27,861 bases of DNA from the NCBI GenBank assembly GCA_934569045.1, contig CAKTJX010000033.1:1-27861 (forward strand), read 5' to 3'. Of this stretch, positions 14,255-21,686 are shown piece by piece. The notes under the pieces were generated by a model. It did not search any database. It was not told the origin of the DNA and was given only the letters and a program-made list of their open reading frames with translations. The stretch's first letter is position 1; each line of letters begins with the position of its first letter. The DNA comes from an uncultured Oscillospiraceae bacterium (GTDB lineage: Bacteria; Bacillota; Clostridia; Oscillospirales; Oscillospiraceae). A program made the translations under genes and the position numbers.

Positions 14255-16861
14255 TTACACCCGGACGGAGGTGCCGTAGTAGGCGTTCAGGTACATCTGC
14301 TTGATTTCCTTCATCAGCGGGTACCGGGGGTTGGCGCCGGTGCACTGGTCGTCGAAGGCCTGCTCCACCATGGCATCCAGGCGGTTCAGGAAGTCCTGCT
14401 CATCGATGCCGTAGTCCCGGATGGTCTTCTGGATACCGACACGTTCCTTCAGCGTGTCAACGGCGGCGATCAGGTTTTCCAGCTTCTCCTCGTCGGTGCT
14501 GCCGCCCAGCTTCAGGTAGTCCGCAACCTCGGCGTATCTTGCCAGGGTGTGGGGATGGTCATACTGGGGGAAGGTGCCCATCTTCACGGGAACCTCGGCG
14601 GCGTTGAAGCGCAGCACCTCGTCAATCATCAGGGCGTTGGCAACGCCGTGGGGCAGGTGGTGGAAAGCCCCCAGCTTGTGGGCCATGGAGTGGCACACGC
14701 CCAAAAAGGCATTGGCGAAGGCCATACCCGCCATGGTGGCGGCGTGGGCCATGTTCTCCCGGGCCCGGGGCTCCTTGGGGCCGTTGTCGTAGGCCTTTGG
14801 CAGGTCCTCAAAGATCAGCTTCAGGCTCCGCAAGGCCAGGCCGTCCGTGTAGTCCGTAGCCATGACGGAGGCGTAGGCTTCCAGAGCGTGGGTCACGGCA
14901 TCGATGCCGGAGGCGGCGGTGAGGCCCCTGGGGGCGTTCATCATCATGTCCGCGTCCACGATGGACATTTTGGGCAGCAGCTCATAGTCCGCCAGGGGAT
15001 ATTTGACCCCGGTCTGCTCGTCTGTGATGACGGCGAAGGGGGTCACCTCGGAGCCCGTACCGGCGGAGGTGGGGATGGCCACGAAATAGGCCTTTTCCCC
15101 CATCTTGGGGAAGGTGTACACACGCTTGCGGATGTCGCAGAACCGCATGGCCATGTCCTGGAAGTCCGCCTCCGGGTGCTCATACAGCACCCACATGATC
15201 TTGCCCGCGTCCATGGCGGAGCCGCCGCCGATGGCGAGGATCAGGTCGGGCTGGAAGGCTGCCATCTGGGCCGCGCCCTCCCGGGCACAGGCCAGGGTGG
15301 GATCGGGGGCTACATTATAGAAGGTGGTGTGGCGGATGCCCATTTCGTCCAGCTTTTCCTCGATGGGCTTGGTGTAGCCGTTGTTATACAGGAAGGAGTC
15401 GGTGACGAGAAAGGCCTTCTTGTGCTCCTTCAGCTCGGACAGAGCCACGGGCAGGCAGCCCTTCTTGAAATAGACCTTTTCAGGCGCGCGGAACCACAGC
15501 ATATTTTCCCTCCGAATGGCAACGGTTTTGATGTTCAGCAGGTGCTTGATGCCCACATTCTCCGATACGGAGTTGCCGCCCCAGCTGCCGCAGCCCAGGG
15601 TCAGGGAGGGGGCCAGCTTGAAGTTGTACAGGTCTCCGATGCCGCCCTGGGCGGAGGGGGTGTTGACGAGAATCCGGCAGGCCTTCATGGTGTGGGCGAA
15701 GGCATCCAGCTTTTCCTTGTGATTCACCTCGTCTAAGTAGATGGCGGCGGTGTGGCCGTAGCCGCCGTCCCGCACCAGGGTATCGGCCTTTTGCAGGGCA
15801 TCCGCAAAGTCGGCGGCCCGGTACATGGCGAGAACCGGGGAGAGCTTCTCATGGGCGAAGGCCTCGGACAGGTCTGTGGATTCCACCTCGCCAATCAGAA
15901 TCTTGGTGCTCTCCAGCACCTGGACGCCCGCCAGGGCGGCGATATCGTGGGCGGACTGGCCCACAATTTTGGCGTTCAGCGCGCCATTGATCAAAATGGT
16001 GCCCCGGACCTTTTCCGCCTCCTCGGCGCTTAAAATATAGCAGCCCCGGCGGATGAACTCCTCCTTCACCGCCTCATATACCCCGTCCAGCACAACTACG
16101 CTCTGCTCGGAGGCACAGATCATGCCGTTGTCAAAGGTTTTGGAGTGGATGATGGAGGAAACCGCCAGCAGAATATCCGCGCTGTCGTCAATCACCGCCG
16201 GAGTGTTGCCGGGGCCCACGCCCAGGGCGGGCTTGCCGGAGGAGTAGGCGGCCTTCACCATGCCGGGGCCGCCGGTGGCCAGAATCAGGTCGGCATCGTG
16301 CATCAGCTGATTGGTCAGCTCCAGGCTGGGCTGGTCAATCCAGCCGATGATATCCTCGGGAGCCCCCGCCGCCACGGCGGCCTCCAGAACCACCCTTGCC
16401 GCCGCAATGGTGCAGTCCTTGGCTCTGGGATGGGGGCTGATCACAATGCCGTTGCGGGTTTTCAGGCAGATCAGGGCCTTGAAGATGGCGGTGGAGGTGG
16501 GATTGGTGGTGGGAATCACCGCGGCGATGACGCCGATGGGCTCCGCAATCCGCTGGGTGCCGTAGGCGGTGTCCTCCTCAATCACGCCGCAGGTTTTTGC
16601 GTCCTTGTAGGCGTTGTAGATGTATTCGGAGGCAAAGTGGTTTTTGATCACCTTGTCCTCCTCCACGCCCATGCCCGTTTCCTCTACGGCCAGCTTCGCC
16701 AGGGGAATGCGCATCCTGTTGGCGGCGGTGGCGGCGGCCAGAAAAATCCTGTCCACCTGCTCCTGGGGATACTCGGCAAATTTCCTCTGGGCAGCGCGGC
16801 ACCGGGCCAGGGCCTCGGCCAATTCCTGGGATGTAGTGACGGGAGCGTACTGTTTTTCCAT
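14255..16861 (-). CDS. adhE: Bifunctional aldehyde/alcohol dehydrogenase AdhE
   Basis: An 868-residue protein of standard AdhE length. The N-terminal aldehyde dehydrogenase half (about 1-440) has the catalytic cysteine in FDNGMICASEQ (Cys249) and the NAD/CoA region around GVGPGNTPAVID. The C-terminal iron-dependent alcohol dehydrogenase half has GGGSAMD (545-551), PTSAGTGSEVTPFAV, and iron ligands at Asp654 and His658 (GIDAVTHALE), His724 (VCHSMAHK) and His738 (HHLPHG), matching the E. coli enzyme by spacing. It turns acetyl-CoA to acetaldehyde and then ethanol, reoxidising two NADH, and assembles into spirosomes in known cases. The ribosome site is AAAGGAT. It is transcribed alone from a strong promoter overlapped by a palindrome, suggesting control by a redox or metabolite repressor. 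All catalytic residues are present. Confidence 0.97.
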   Translation of the reverse strand: MEKQYAPVTTSQELAEALARCRAAQRKFAEYPQEQVDRIFLAAATAANRMRIPLAKLAVEETGMGVEEDKVIKNHFASEYIYNAYKDAKTCGVIEEDTAYGTQRIAEPIGVIAAVIPTTNPTSTAIFKALICLKTRNGIVISPHPRAKDCTIAAARVVLEAAVAAGAPEDIIGWIDQPSLELTNQLMHDADLILATGGPGMVKAAYSSGKPALGVGPGNTPAVIDDSADILLAVSSIIHSKTFDNGMICASEQSVVVLDGVYEAVKEEFIRRGCYILSAEEAEKVRGTILINGALNAKIVGQSAHDIAALAGVQVLESTKILIGEVESTDLSEAFAHEKLSPVLAMYRAADFADALQKADTLVRDGGYGHTAAIYLDEVNHKEKLDAFAHTMKACRILVNTPSAQGGIGDLYNFKLAPSLTLGCGSWGGNSVSENVGIKHLLNIKTVAIRRENMLWFRAPEKVYFKKGCLPVALSELKEHKKAFLVTDSFLYNNGYTKPIEEKLDEMGIRHTTFYNVAPDPTLACAREGAAQMAAFQPDLILAIGGGSAMDAGKIMWVLYEHPEADFQDMAMRFCDIRKRVYTFPKMGEKAYFVAIPTSAGTGSEVTPFAVITDEQTGVKYPLADYELLPKMSIVDADMMMNAPRGLTAASGIDAVTHALEAYASVMATDYTDGLALRSLKLIFEDLPKAYDNGPKEPRARENMAHAATMAGMAFANAFLGVCHSMAHKLGAFHHLPHGVANALMIDEVLRFNAAEVPVKMGTFPQYDHPHTLARYAEVADYLKLGGSTDEEKLENLIAAVDTLKERVGIQKTIRDYGIDEQDFLNRLDAMVEQAFDDQCTGANPRYPLMKEIKQMYLNAYYGTSVRV

Positions 16862-16890
16862 AGCGAACCATCCTTTGCTTTCTATCGATA

Positions 16891-16924
16891 TTATACTACC
16901 GATATTTATTTATCGATAGTATAA
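16891..16924. promoter_or_regulatory. Palindromic operator overlapping the adhE -10
   Basis: TTATACTACCGATA (16891-16904) and TATCGATAGTATAA (16911-16924) form an inverted repeat with one mismatch in 14 positions around a six-base TTTATT centre. A further TATCGATA copy lies at 16883-16890. The right arm contains the adhE -10 element, so a bound protein would block transcription. The sequence does not match the known Rex consensus TTGTTAA-N4-TTAACAA. Confidence 0.65.
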
Positions 16925-16946
16925 TAGGGAATGAACGAAATGTCAA
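16918..16946 (-). promoter_or_regulatory. Sigma-A promoter of adhE
   Basis: On the minus strand TTGACA (complement of 16941-16946) and TATACT (complement of 16918-16923) are 17 bases apart. The -10 lies within the palindrome at 16891-16924. The leader to the start codon is about 50 bases. Confidence 0.85.
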
Positions 16947-16997
16947 GCCCTAAATTCTACGATAGGATATATCAAAAATATGCGTGGCCGCTGTGAA

Positions 16998-17187
16998 AAT
17001 GCGAATCAAGAGTTGAAAGCCCGTAGTAGCCTGTTAATGTAAAAACTTTGTTTTTTATCTTTCGAACGTGAGCCCTGTCCGCCCGTAGGCACCCAGCTTA
17101 TACACGGACAGGGCCCTATCCAAAAGATGAAAAGAAAAGATTAAGCGTTAACAGTCTAGTACGGGCTCTCAACTCTTGATTCGCATT
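16998..17187. repeat. 190-bp element folding into one long imperfect hairpin (MITE-like or structured RNA)
   Basis: The element is bounded by a perfect 19-bp inverted repeat beginning AATGCGAATCAAGAG (16998-17016 with 17169-17187). Inside, successive arms also pair: GCCCGTA with TACGGGC, an AG-CTGTTAA stem with one mismatch, a T-rich/A-rich arm, and a central GCCCTGTCCG/CGGACAGGGC stem with a 23-base loop. No open frame of note lies inside. It could be a miniature inverted-repeat element or a rod-like non-coding RNA. No clear target-site duplication or promoter was seen. Confidence 0.7.
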
Positions 17188-17195
17188 GGTAGTTG

Positions 17196-17297
17196 GTACG
17201 AATTCGCCCGGGTTTGTACAGGCAGTCAGCCTGTACTGCCCTCATCCACCGCTGAGGCGGTCCCCCTCCCCAAGGGGAAGGTAGAGGGCTTTTTTTA
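17196..17297 (+). repeat. Dispersed intergenic repeat, copy A
   Basis: It begins GTACGAATTCGCCC, contains a TGTACAGGC/GCCTGTACT hairpin, then CCCTCATCCACCGC, a GCGGTCCCC block and CCCCAAGGGGAAGG, ending in a T run. The same blocks occur in inverted orientation at 27300-27462. Such blocks are abundant between genes in gut Oscillospiraceae. The T run after a stem may also let it act as a terminator. Confidence 0.75.
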
Positions 17298-17348
17298 GGG
17301 TATCTGTTCAACCGGGCGTGCAATTACTTCTGCAAACCCCGCGGCCCA

Positions 17349-17477
17349 TTAACCGAATCCATTCCCGCCGGCGGCGTAGCTCCGCCACCGGGAAACCTGT
17401 AAATATCCCCCCACAGCCTTCTCCGGGTCGCTGTCCTCCATCTTTTGGAAATTGTTGGTATTTTTTTCATTCAGCAT
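17349..17477 (-). CDS. Small glycine-rich protein, possible RiPP-like precursor
   Basis: A 42-residue frame beginning MLNEKNTNNFQKMEDSD. The ATG at 17477 has an AAAGGAG ribosome site eight bases upstream; a longer frame starting upstream lacks one and crosses tandem repeats. A polar, acidic first half (leader-like) ends in EKAVGG, a double-glycine site. It is followed by a 22-residue basic/aromatic tail containing YLQVSRWRSYAAGGNGFG. That layout resembles double-glycine leader peptides of bacteriocins and modified peptides. No maturation enzyme or peptidase-containing exporter lies beside it; the neighbouring MATE gene is not a known peptide exporter. The alternative is a stand-alone small protein or chance frame. 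The ribosome site and leader-like shape are what support it. Confidence 0.45.
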   Translation of the reverse strand: MLNEKNTNNFQKMEDSDPEKAVGGYLQVSRWRSYAAGGNGFG

Positions 17478-17522
17478 GGCGTTTGCTCCTTTTCTCTGTT
17501 TTACAAGAGCATCCAACCACGC

Positions 17523-17555
17523 GGATGTGCATAGGATATGCACAGGATATGCACA
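17523..17555. repeat. Three tandem 11-bp repeats
   Basis: GGATGTGCATA is followed by two exact copies of GGATATGCACA. The array lies 45 bases upstream of the small glycine-rich gene and next to the MATE terminator, in the expected promoter region of the small gene, so it could be a regulator-binding array. Confidence 0.7.
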
Positions 17556-17600
17556 AAAGGAGCCGCCGCAAAACAGCGTTTCCCATTTTGCGGCAGCTCC
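17555..17600 (-). terminator. Terminator of the kinase-MATE transcript
   Basis: On the minus strand GGAGCTGCCGCAAAA (17600-17586) pairs with TTTTGCGGCGGCTCC (17573-17559) with one mismatch, and TTTT follows. It begins 12 bases after the MATE stop and separates that transcript from the small gene downstream. Confidence 0.85.
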
Positions 17601-17612
17601 GAAAAAAGATAT

Positions 17613-18941
17613 TTACTTTGCCTGCTTCCAGGGCCCCTGGCTGTAGAACAGCATGGACAGCACCATGGCCACTGTCCAGCCGATGGGCCAGGCGCACCAG
17701 ATGCCCAGGGTGCCGAAGGGGACGGACAGGAGCTTTGCCAGGGCCACCCGGAGAATCAGATCCGTAAAGGTGGCCACCATAAACTGCTTCATGAGCCCCG
17801 CGCCCCGCAGAATGCCGTCAGAAACCAGCTTTGCCGAGATGACGAAGTAGAAGGGGGCCAGTACCCGCAGGAACTGGATGCCCACCTGCATGGCCGTACC
17901 GGAGGGGTCGTCCAGGAAGATGTAGAGCAGGTATTTCCCCGCCAGCAGATACAGCAGAACCAGCGGCACACTCAGCGTCCACACCAGCTTCAGCCCGGCC
18001 CGGAAGCCCTGACGCACCCGCTCCAGCTTCTCCGCGCCCATATTCTGGGCGGTGTAGTTGGAGATGCCGTTGCCCAGGGTGGTGAAGGAGGTGATCACCA
18101 GGTTGTTGAGCTTCACCGAGGCGGAATACCCGGCAATGACGCTGGAGCCGAAGGTGTTGATCACGCCCTGAATCACGATGTTGCCCACGGAAATAAAGCT
18201 CTGCTGCAAAATGCTGGGGATGGCGACAACAGAAATCTTTTTCAGCAGCGTCCAGGAGAACACCGGCACTTTTCCCTCCGTGGGGATGGTTTTGAAGCGG
18301 CGGAACACCACCACCACTGCCAGCACACAGCTGACACCCTGGCACAGGAAGGTGGCCCAGGCCACACCGGCCACGCCCATCCGCAGGGCCGTTACAAACA
18401 GAATGTCCACCGCGATATTGGAAAGGCTGGAGGCCGCCAGGAAGAAAAACGGCGTCTTGGAGTCGCCCAGGGCGGAGAAAATGCCGGTGGCTACATTATA
18501 ATAGAACACAAAGGGCAGCCCCAGAATGTAGATATCCAGGTACAGCTTGGAGTCCGGCAGGATGTCCTCCGGGGTGTGAATCAGCCGCAGCAGGCTCTCG
18601 CACCAGAGGGTTCCCGCCCCCATCAGCACCAGGCACACCACGCCGCTGGCAATCAGGGTGGTGTATACCGCCGTCTTCAGATCCTTCAGCCGCTTCGCGC
18701 CGAAGAGCTGGGACACGATGACGGAGCAGCCGATGTTGCAACCAAAGGCGAAGGCAATGAAAATCAGGGTGATCTCATAGCTGTTGCCCACGGCGGCCAG
18801 GGCGCTTTCACCCACGAATTTTCCGGCTACAAAGCTGTCCGCCAGATTGTAGAGCTGCTGGAAGATAATGCTGCCGAACAGGGGCAGGCAGAATTTCCAT
18901 AGCACCGACTCGGGCTTGCCAACGGTCAGATCTTTATTCAT
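17613..18941 (-). CDS. MATE family efflux transporter
   Basis: A 442-residue inner-membrane protein with about 12 helices in two related halves, the normal length of the family. The N-terminus (LWKFCLPLFGSIIFQQLYNL, then ADSFVAGKFVG) is the standard MATE opening, and the second half begins near IPSILQQSFISVGNIVIQGV. Linker charges (RRFKTIPTEGK) lie between the halves. MATE proteins export cationic drugs or metabolites against Na+ or H+; the substrate here is unknown. The ATG overlaps the end of the kinase-like gene by eight bases, with GGAGGCGG as ribosome site inside that gene, so the two are translated together. A good terminator follows. The combination with a kinase-like protein recurs in gut Firmicutes, though its meaning is unclear. 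Confidence 0.93.
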   Translation of the reverse strand: MNKDLTVGKPESVLWKFCLPLFGSIIFQQLYNLADSFVAGKFVGESALAAVGNSYEITLIFIAFAFGCNIGCSVIVSQLFGAKRLKDLKTAVYTTLIASGVVCLVLMGAGTLWCESLLRLIHTPEDILPDSKLYLDIYILGLPFVFYYNVATGIFSALGDSKTPFFFLAASSLSNIAVDILFVTALRMGVAGVAWATFLCQGVSCVLAVVVVFRRFKTIPTEGKVPVFSWTLLKKISVVAIPSILQQSFISVGNIVIQGVINTFGSSVIAGYSASVKLNNLVITSFTTLGNGISNYTAQNMGAEKLERVRQGFRAGLKLVWTLSVPLVLLYLLAGKYLLYIFLDDPSGTAMQVGIQFLRVLAPFYFVISAKLVSDGILRGAGLMKQFMVATFTDLILRVALAKLLSVPFGTLGIWCAWPIGWTVAMVLSMLFYSQGPWKQAK

Positions 18942-19563
18942 GGTCCGCCTCCAGTTTCCGCTTCAGCACGTCACAGATGGCATCGGCGCACCCCTCCAGC
19001 CCCAGGCCGCTGGTGGAGAGCATGAGATCGTAGCTTTCGGGTCTGCCCCACTCCGTCATGGAGTAGAAATTGAAATAGTGGCGGCGCATCCGGTTGATCC
19101 GCTCCATCCGCTCCCGGGCGGCCCGCTCACTGAGCCGATTCCGCTGGGCGATTCGGGCGATACAGTCCTGTTCGCTGCCGTACAGAAATACGGAAAGGGT
19201 GCCGGGCCGTCCCGCCAGAATGGAGGAGGCGCACCGGCCGATCATCACCGAGGATTCCCCCTCCGCAATGGCGAGAATCGCCTTCTTCTCCGCGTGGTAG
19301 GCGTTGTCCCCGGCGGAGTAGAAAATGCCGGACATATCCGCCGTATCCGCGAAGCAGTTCCCACTGATGGGCAGCAGAAGATCCGTCAGTCGTTCCTCGT
19401 GCCCCGCGAGATACTGTTCATCCATGCCGCTGTCCTTCGCAGCCTTTTGAATCAGCAGCTTGTCATAGCAGGTTACCCCCAGCTTTTTCGCGACCAGTTC
19501 TCCAACCTCTCGTCCGCCGCTGCCATACTGGCGGCCGATGCAGACTGTAAATTGTTCTTTCAT
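18934..19563 (-). CDS. Cytidylate kinase-like family protein
   Basis: A 209-residue cytosolic P-loop protein. The start is placed at 19563 because AAGGAG is eight bases upstream; an upstream in-frame ATG lacks a site. The glycine-rich loop is IGRQYGSGGREVGELVAKKL (residues 9-28), the distinctive GRxYGSGG of the cytidylate kinase-like family (PF13189) rather than classic Cmk. ILAIAEGESSVMIGRCAS matches the family's nucleotide-core strand and RGCA-like motif, followed by FLYGSEQDCIARIAQRNRLS and an arginine-rich lid (ERMERINRMRRHYFNFY). Family members are inferred kinases of unknown substrate; true CMP kinase activity is not assured. It leads the operon with the MATE gene and is driven by a promoter whose -10 overlaps the promoter of the opposing LysR gene. 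Confidence 0.88.
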   Translation of the reverse strand: MKEQFTVCIGRQYGSGGREVGELVAKKLGVTCYDKLLIQKAAKDSGMDEQYLAGHEERLTDLLLPISGNCFADTADMSGIFYSAGDNAYHAEKKAILAIAEGESSVMIGRCASSILAGRPGTLSVFLYGSEQDCIARIAQRNRLSERAARERMERINRMRRHYFNFYSMTEWGRPESYDLMLSTSGLGLEGCADAICDVLKRKLEADHE

Positions 19564-19590
19564 AGTCCATTCTCCTTCATTCGGCATCTA

Positions 19591-19619
19591 TTGACACCCT
19601 CAAACGAATACAGTATAAT
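19591..19619 (+). promoter_or_regulatory. Consensus sigma-A promoter of the LysR gene
   Basis: TTGACA (19591-19596) and TATAAT (19614-19619) with a 17-base spacer, a full consensus match. The LysR start codon is 69 bases after the -10. The -10 overlaps the -10 of the opposite-strand promoter. Confidence 0.85.
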
Positions 19620-19640
19620 GCGGTTGGAGCAATATGTAAA
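19612..19640 (-). promoter_or_regulatory. Promoter of the kinase-MATE operon, overlapping the LysR promoter
   Basis: On the minus strand TTTACA (complement of 19635-19640) and TATACT (complement of 19612-19617) are 17 bases apart. The two promoters share the bases at 19614-19617 and fire in opposite directions across each other, so polymerase can use only one at a time. Confidence 0.75.
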
Positions 19641-19688
19641 ATGTATTGTTCACATTAATATCATGCAGAATAGATATGGAGAAATTGT

Positions 19689-20594
19689 ATGGATATCCCA
19701 CTGGACTACTACCGTGTCTTTTACTATGTTGCCAGATTCCGCAGCATCACCCAGGCGGCCCGGGCCCTGGGGAGCAATCAGCCCAATGTGACCCGCACCA
19801 TCCAGCAGCTGGAGCGGGCGGCGGGCTGCCGCCTGTTTGAACGCAGCCACCGGGGCGTAACTCTGACGCCGGAGGGGGAGACGCTGTACCCCCATATTGA
19901 GAAGGCCATGCTGCACCTGGAAAACGCCCAGCAGGCCCTGACTCTGGAGCGGGCCCTGGGGCAGGGGCGCATTTCCATCGGCGCCAGCGAGGTGGCTCTG
20001 CGGTGCCTGCTGCTGCCGGTGCTGCGCCGGTTTCACGAGATGTACCCGAATATTCAGGTGCGGCTGTCCAACCATTCCACCCCCCAGGCGGTGCAGGCCC
20101 TCCAGGAGGGGCTGGTGGATCTGGCGGTGGTGACCACGCCGGTGGAGCTGGCGGCGGGCATGGAAAAGCACCCCCTGAAAACCATTCAGGAGGTGCCCGT
20201 CTGCACGAAAGCTTTGGCGGTCAAGCTTCCGGCCCGGTGCGGTCCGGAGCAGCTATGCCGGAGCTCTCTGGTGAGCCTGGGGCGGGACACCATGACCTAT
20301 CGGATGTATGAGGAATGGTTCGCGGCCAACGGCCTTCCCTTCCAGCCGGACGTGGAGGCGGCCACGGCGGACCAGATTCTGCCCCTGGTCCGCAACGGCC
20401 TCGGCATCGGGTTTGTGCCGGAGGAATTTTTGAGTCAGGAAACGGGACTGTACCGCATACCCCTGACAGTTCCGGTGCCGACACGCCAGATCTGCCTGAT
20501 CCAGACCAGTCAGCCCCAATCCATCGCCGCGAAAAAGTTCCTGTCCCTGCTGGAAAGCGCCTGCGCAATGGAAGAGCAGGGGCAAAAGACATAG
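19689..20594 (+). CDS. LysR-type transcriptional regulator
   Basis: A 301-residue regulator of standard LysR length. The N-terminal winged helix-turn-helix spans about residues 1-62: YYRVFYYVARFRSITQAARA, then QPNVTRTIQQLERAAGCRLF, the usual LysR recognition and dimer pattern. A linker helix leads to a two-lobed effector domain starting near residue 92 (RISIGASEVALR) and including VDLAVVTTP and NGLGIGFVPEE. The ribosome site is GGAG seven bases before the ATG. Divergent arrangement with shared promoter bases strongly suggests that it controls the kinase-MATE operon and itself. The effector is unknown. The gene is followed by a 135-bp cruciform repeat rather than a classic terminator. Confidence 0.95.
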   Translation: MDIPLDYYRVFYYVARFRSITQAARALGSNQPNVTRTIQQLERAAGCRLFERSHRGVTLTPEGETLYPHIEKAMLHLENAQQALTLERALGQGRISIGASEVALRCLLLPVLRRFHEMYPNIQVRLSNHSTPQAVQALQEGLVDLAVVTTPVELAAGMEKHPLKTIQEVPVCTKALAVKLPARCGPEQLCRSSLVSLGRDTMTYRMYEEWFAANGLPFQPDVEAATADQILPLVRNGLGIGFVPEEFLSQETGLYRIPLTVPVPTRQICLIQTSQPQSIAAKKFLSLLESACAMEEQGQKT

Positions 20595-20613
20595 TGCGCA
20601 AATAAAAAAACAG

Positions 20614-20748
20614 ATGTCATTGCGAACCAGCGCGCACGCTGGTGTGGCAATCCCCCGGATAGACGCAAAGACTTTCGGTTTAGAAACGAAAATGTTTGAA
20701 AATCCGGGGGATTGCCACGGCAGTGTGCGTACTGCCTCGCAATGACAT
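20614..20748. repeat. 135-bp cruciform repeat (MITE/REP-like)
   Basis: ATGTCATTGCGA (20614-20625) and TCGCAATGACAT (20737-20748) are perfect inverted ends. Inside are two small side hairpins (CCAGCG-CGCA-CGCTGG and GGCAGT-GTGCGT-ACTGCC) and a central stem, GGCAATCCCCCGGAT with its complement (20646-20660 with 20702-20716). The whole can fold as a four-way cruciform. Similar 'GTCATTGCGA' repeats are widespread in bacterial genomes. It lies between the converging LysR and methyltransferase genes. Confidence 0.8.
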
Positions 20749-20790
20749 GGTTTCTCGACAGCCTGGCTGCTGCACCCGCGACATTTTTCC

Positions 20791-21636
20791 TTAACAGCCC
20801 GCGCTGCCAAACCCGATTTTCACGATCTGCATTTTCATGCCGTTGTCCCCAAGCCTGGCGAGGAGGCGGAAGAAGGGACCAACGGAGGGGCCTTTCAGGT
20901 CGTTGTAGCCCAGCATATAGCCCCGGCTGGAAACATCCAGGCGGGCATCCCAGGGGGAGAGCTCCCGGCTGGCATCCGAAACGGCAAAATAGGCCCCCAC
21001 ATCCTGGATTTTCGCGCCCTTGAGCCAGGTTTTGGCAATCATTTTTACCGCCGTCCGGTTGGCCGCGTCAAATACCAGCACCCCGCCGGGGAAGGCATCT
21101 GTAAGGTTCTTCACCAGCGCCTGCACCTGTTCCTTGAGGAAATAGTAGAACACGCCGGAGGCAAAGAAGACTGCCCCGCCGGAGGCGTTGATCTGGGAAA
21201 ACCACGCCGGGTCATTGAGATCGCCGGGGATATTTTCCTCCCGCTCTCCCGCCGGCAGCAGCTGATTGCGCACCGCGATCACATCCGGGAAGTCCAGATT
21301 GTAGAGCTTGCAGCTGCCGTTGTCGCAGACCCGCCCCGTGTTGTCCAGGCCGCAGCCCAGGTTGACAACTGCCGCGTTCGGGTGGGTTTTCAGGTAGTCC
21401 CGCACCTCATACGCCAGGTCATTCTGCCGCATGGCGACTTCCAGCGCACCAAAGCGCTGCATGAGGCTGCGGGACTTCTTTTCCGCTTCGGAAAAGTCGT
21501 AGTCGATTTTTTCAATCAGATCGATGGCGGTCTCGTCCCGGTAGAGCTTCGGGTACAGCTCGGAGCAGACCTTCCGGGCATAGAGGGGAATGATCAGGGT
21601 CTCCTGCACGGTGTTTTTCTCAATTTTGTATTTCAT
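20791..21636 (-). CDS. Class I SAM-dependent methyltransferase, leucine carboxyl methyltransferase (LCM)-type
   Basis: A 281-residue cytosolic protein with an AAGGGAG ribosome site. The SAM-binding loop is AAVVNLGCGLDNTGR (residues 88-102), in the form typical of the LCM/polyketide O-methyltransferase group (COG3315), and LYNLDFPDVIAVR provides the acidic second strand. An N-terminal helical cap includes RSLMQRFGALEVAMRQNDLA. FFASGVFYYFLKEQVQALV is the conserved motif IV region. Family members methylate carboxyl or hydroxyl groups of small molecules or protein C-termini; the target here is unknown. It is monocistronic, transcribed from a promoter at 21753-21781 with a hairpin-rich leader, and ends near the cruciform repeat. 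Confidence 0.88.
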   Translation of the reverse strand: MKYKIEKNTVQETLIIPLYARKVCSELYPKLYRDETAIDLIEKIDYDFSEAEKKSRSLMQRFGALEVAMRQNDLAYEVRDYLKTHPNAAVVNLGCGLDNTGRVCDNGSCKLYNLDFPDVIAVRNQLLPAGEREENIPGDLNDPAWFSQINASGGAVFFASGVFYYFLKEQVQALVKNLTDAFPGGVLVFDAANRTAVKMIAKTWLKGAKIQDVGAYFAVSDASRELSPWDARLDVSSRGYMLGYNDLKGPSVGPFFRLLARLGDNGMKMQIVKIGFGSAGC

Positions 21637-21686
21637 CTGGCGTTCTCCCTTTCTGACAGACGCTCCCGCATGGGGGTTACACTGAT

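Noticed and set aside
16891..16924. Rex operator at adhE
   Set aside because: The dyad does not match TTGTTAA-N4-TTAACAA; it is recorded as an unassigned operator.
16998..17187. Confident assignment as 6S RNA
   Set aside because: Length and rod shape fit, but the perfect 19-bp closing stem and lack of a recognisable promoter or conserved bubble sequence do not allow it.
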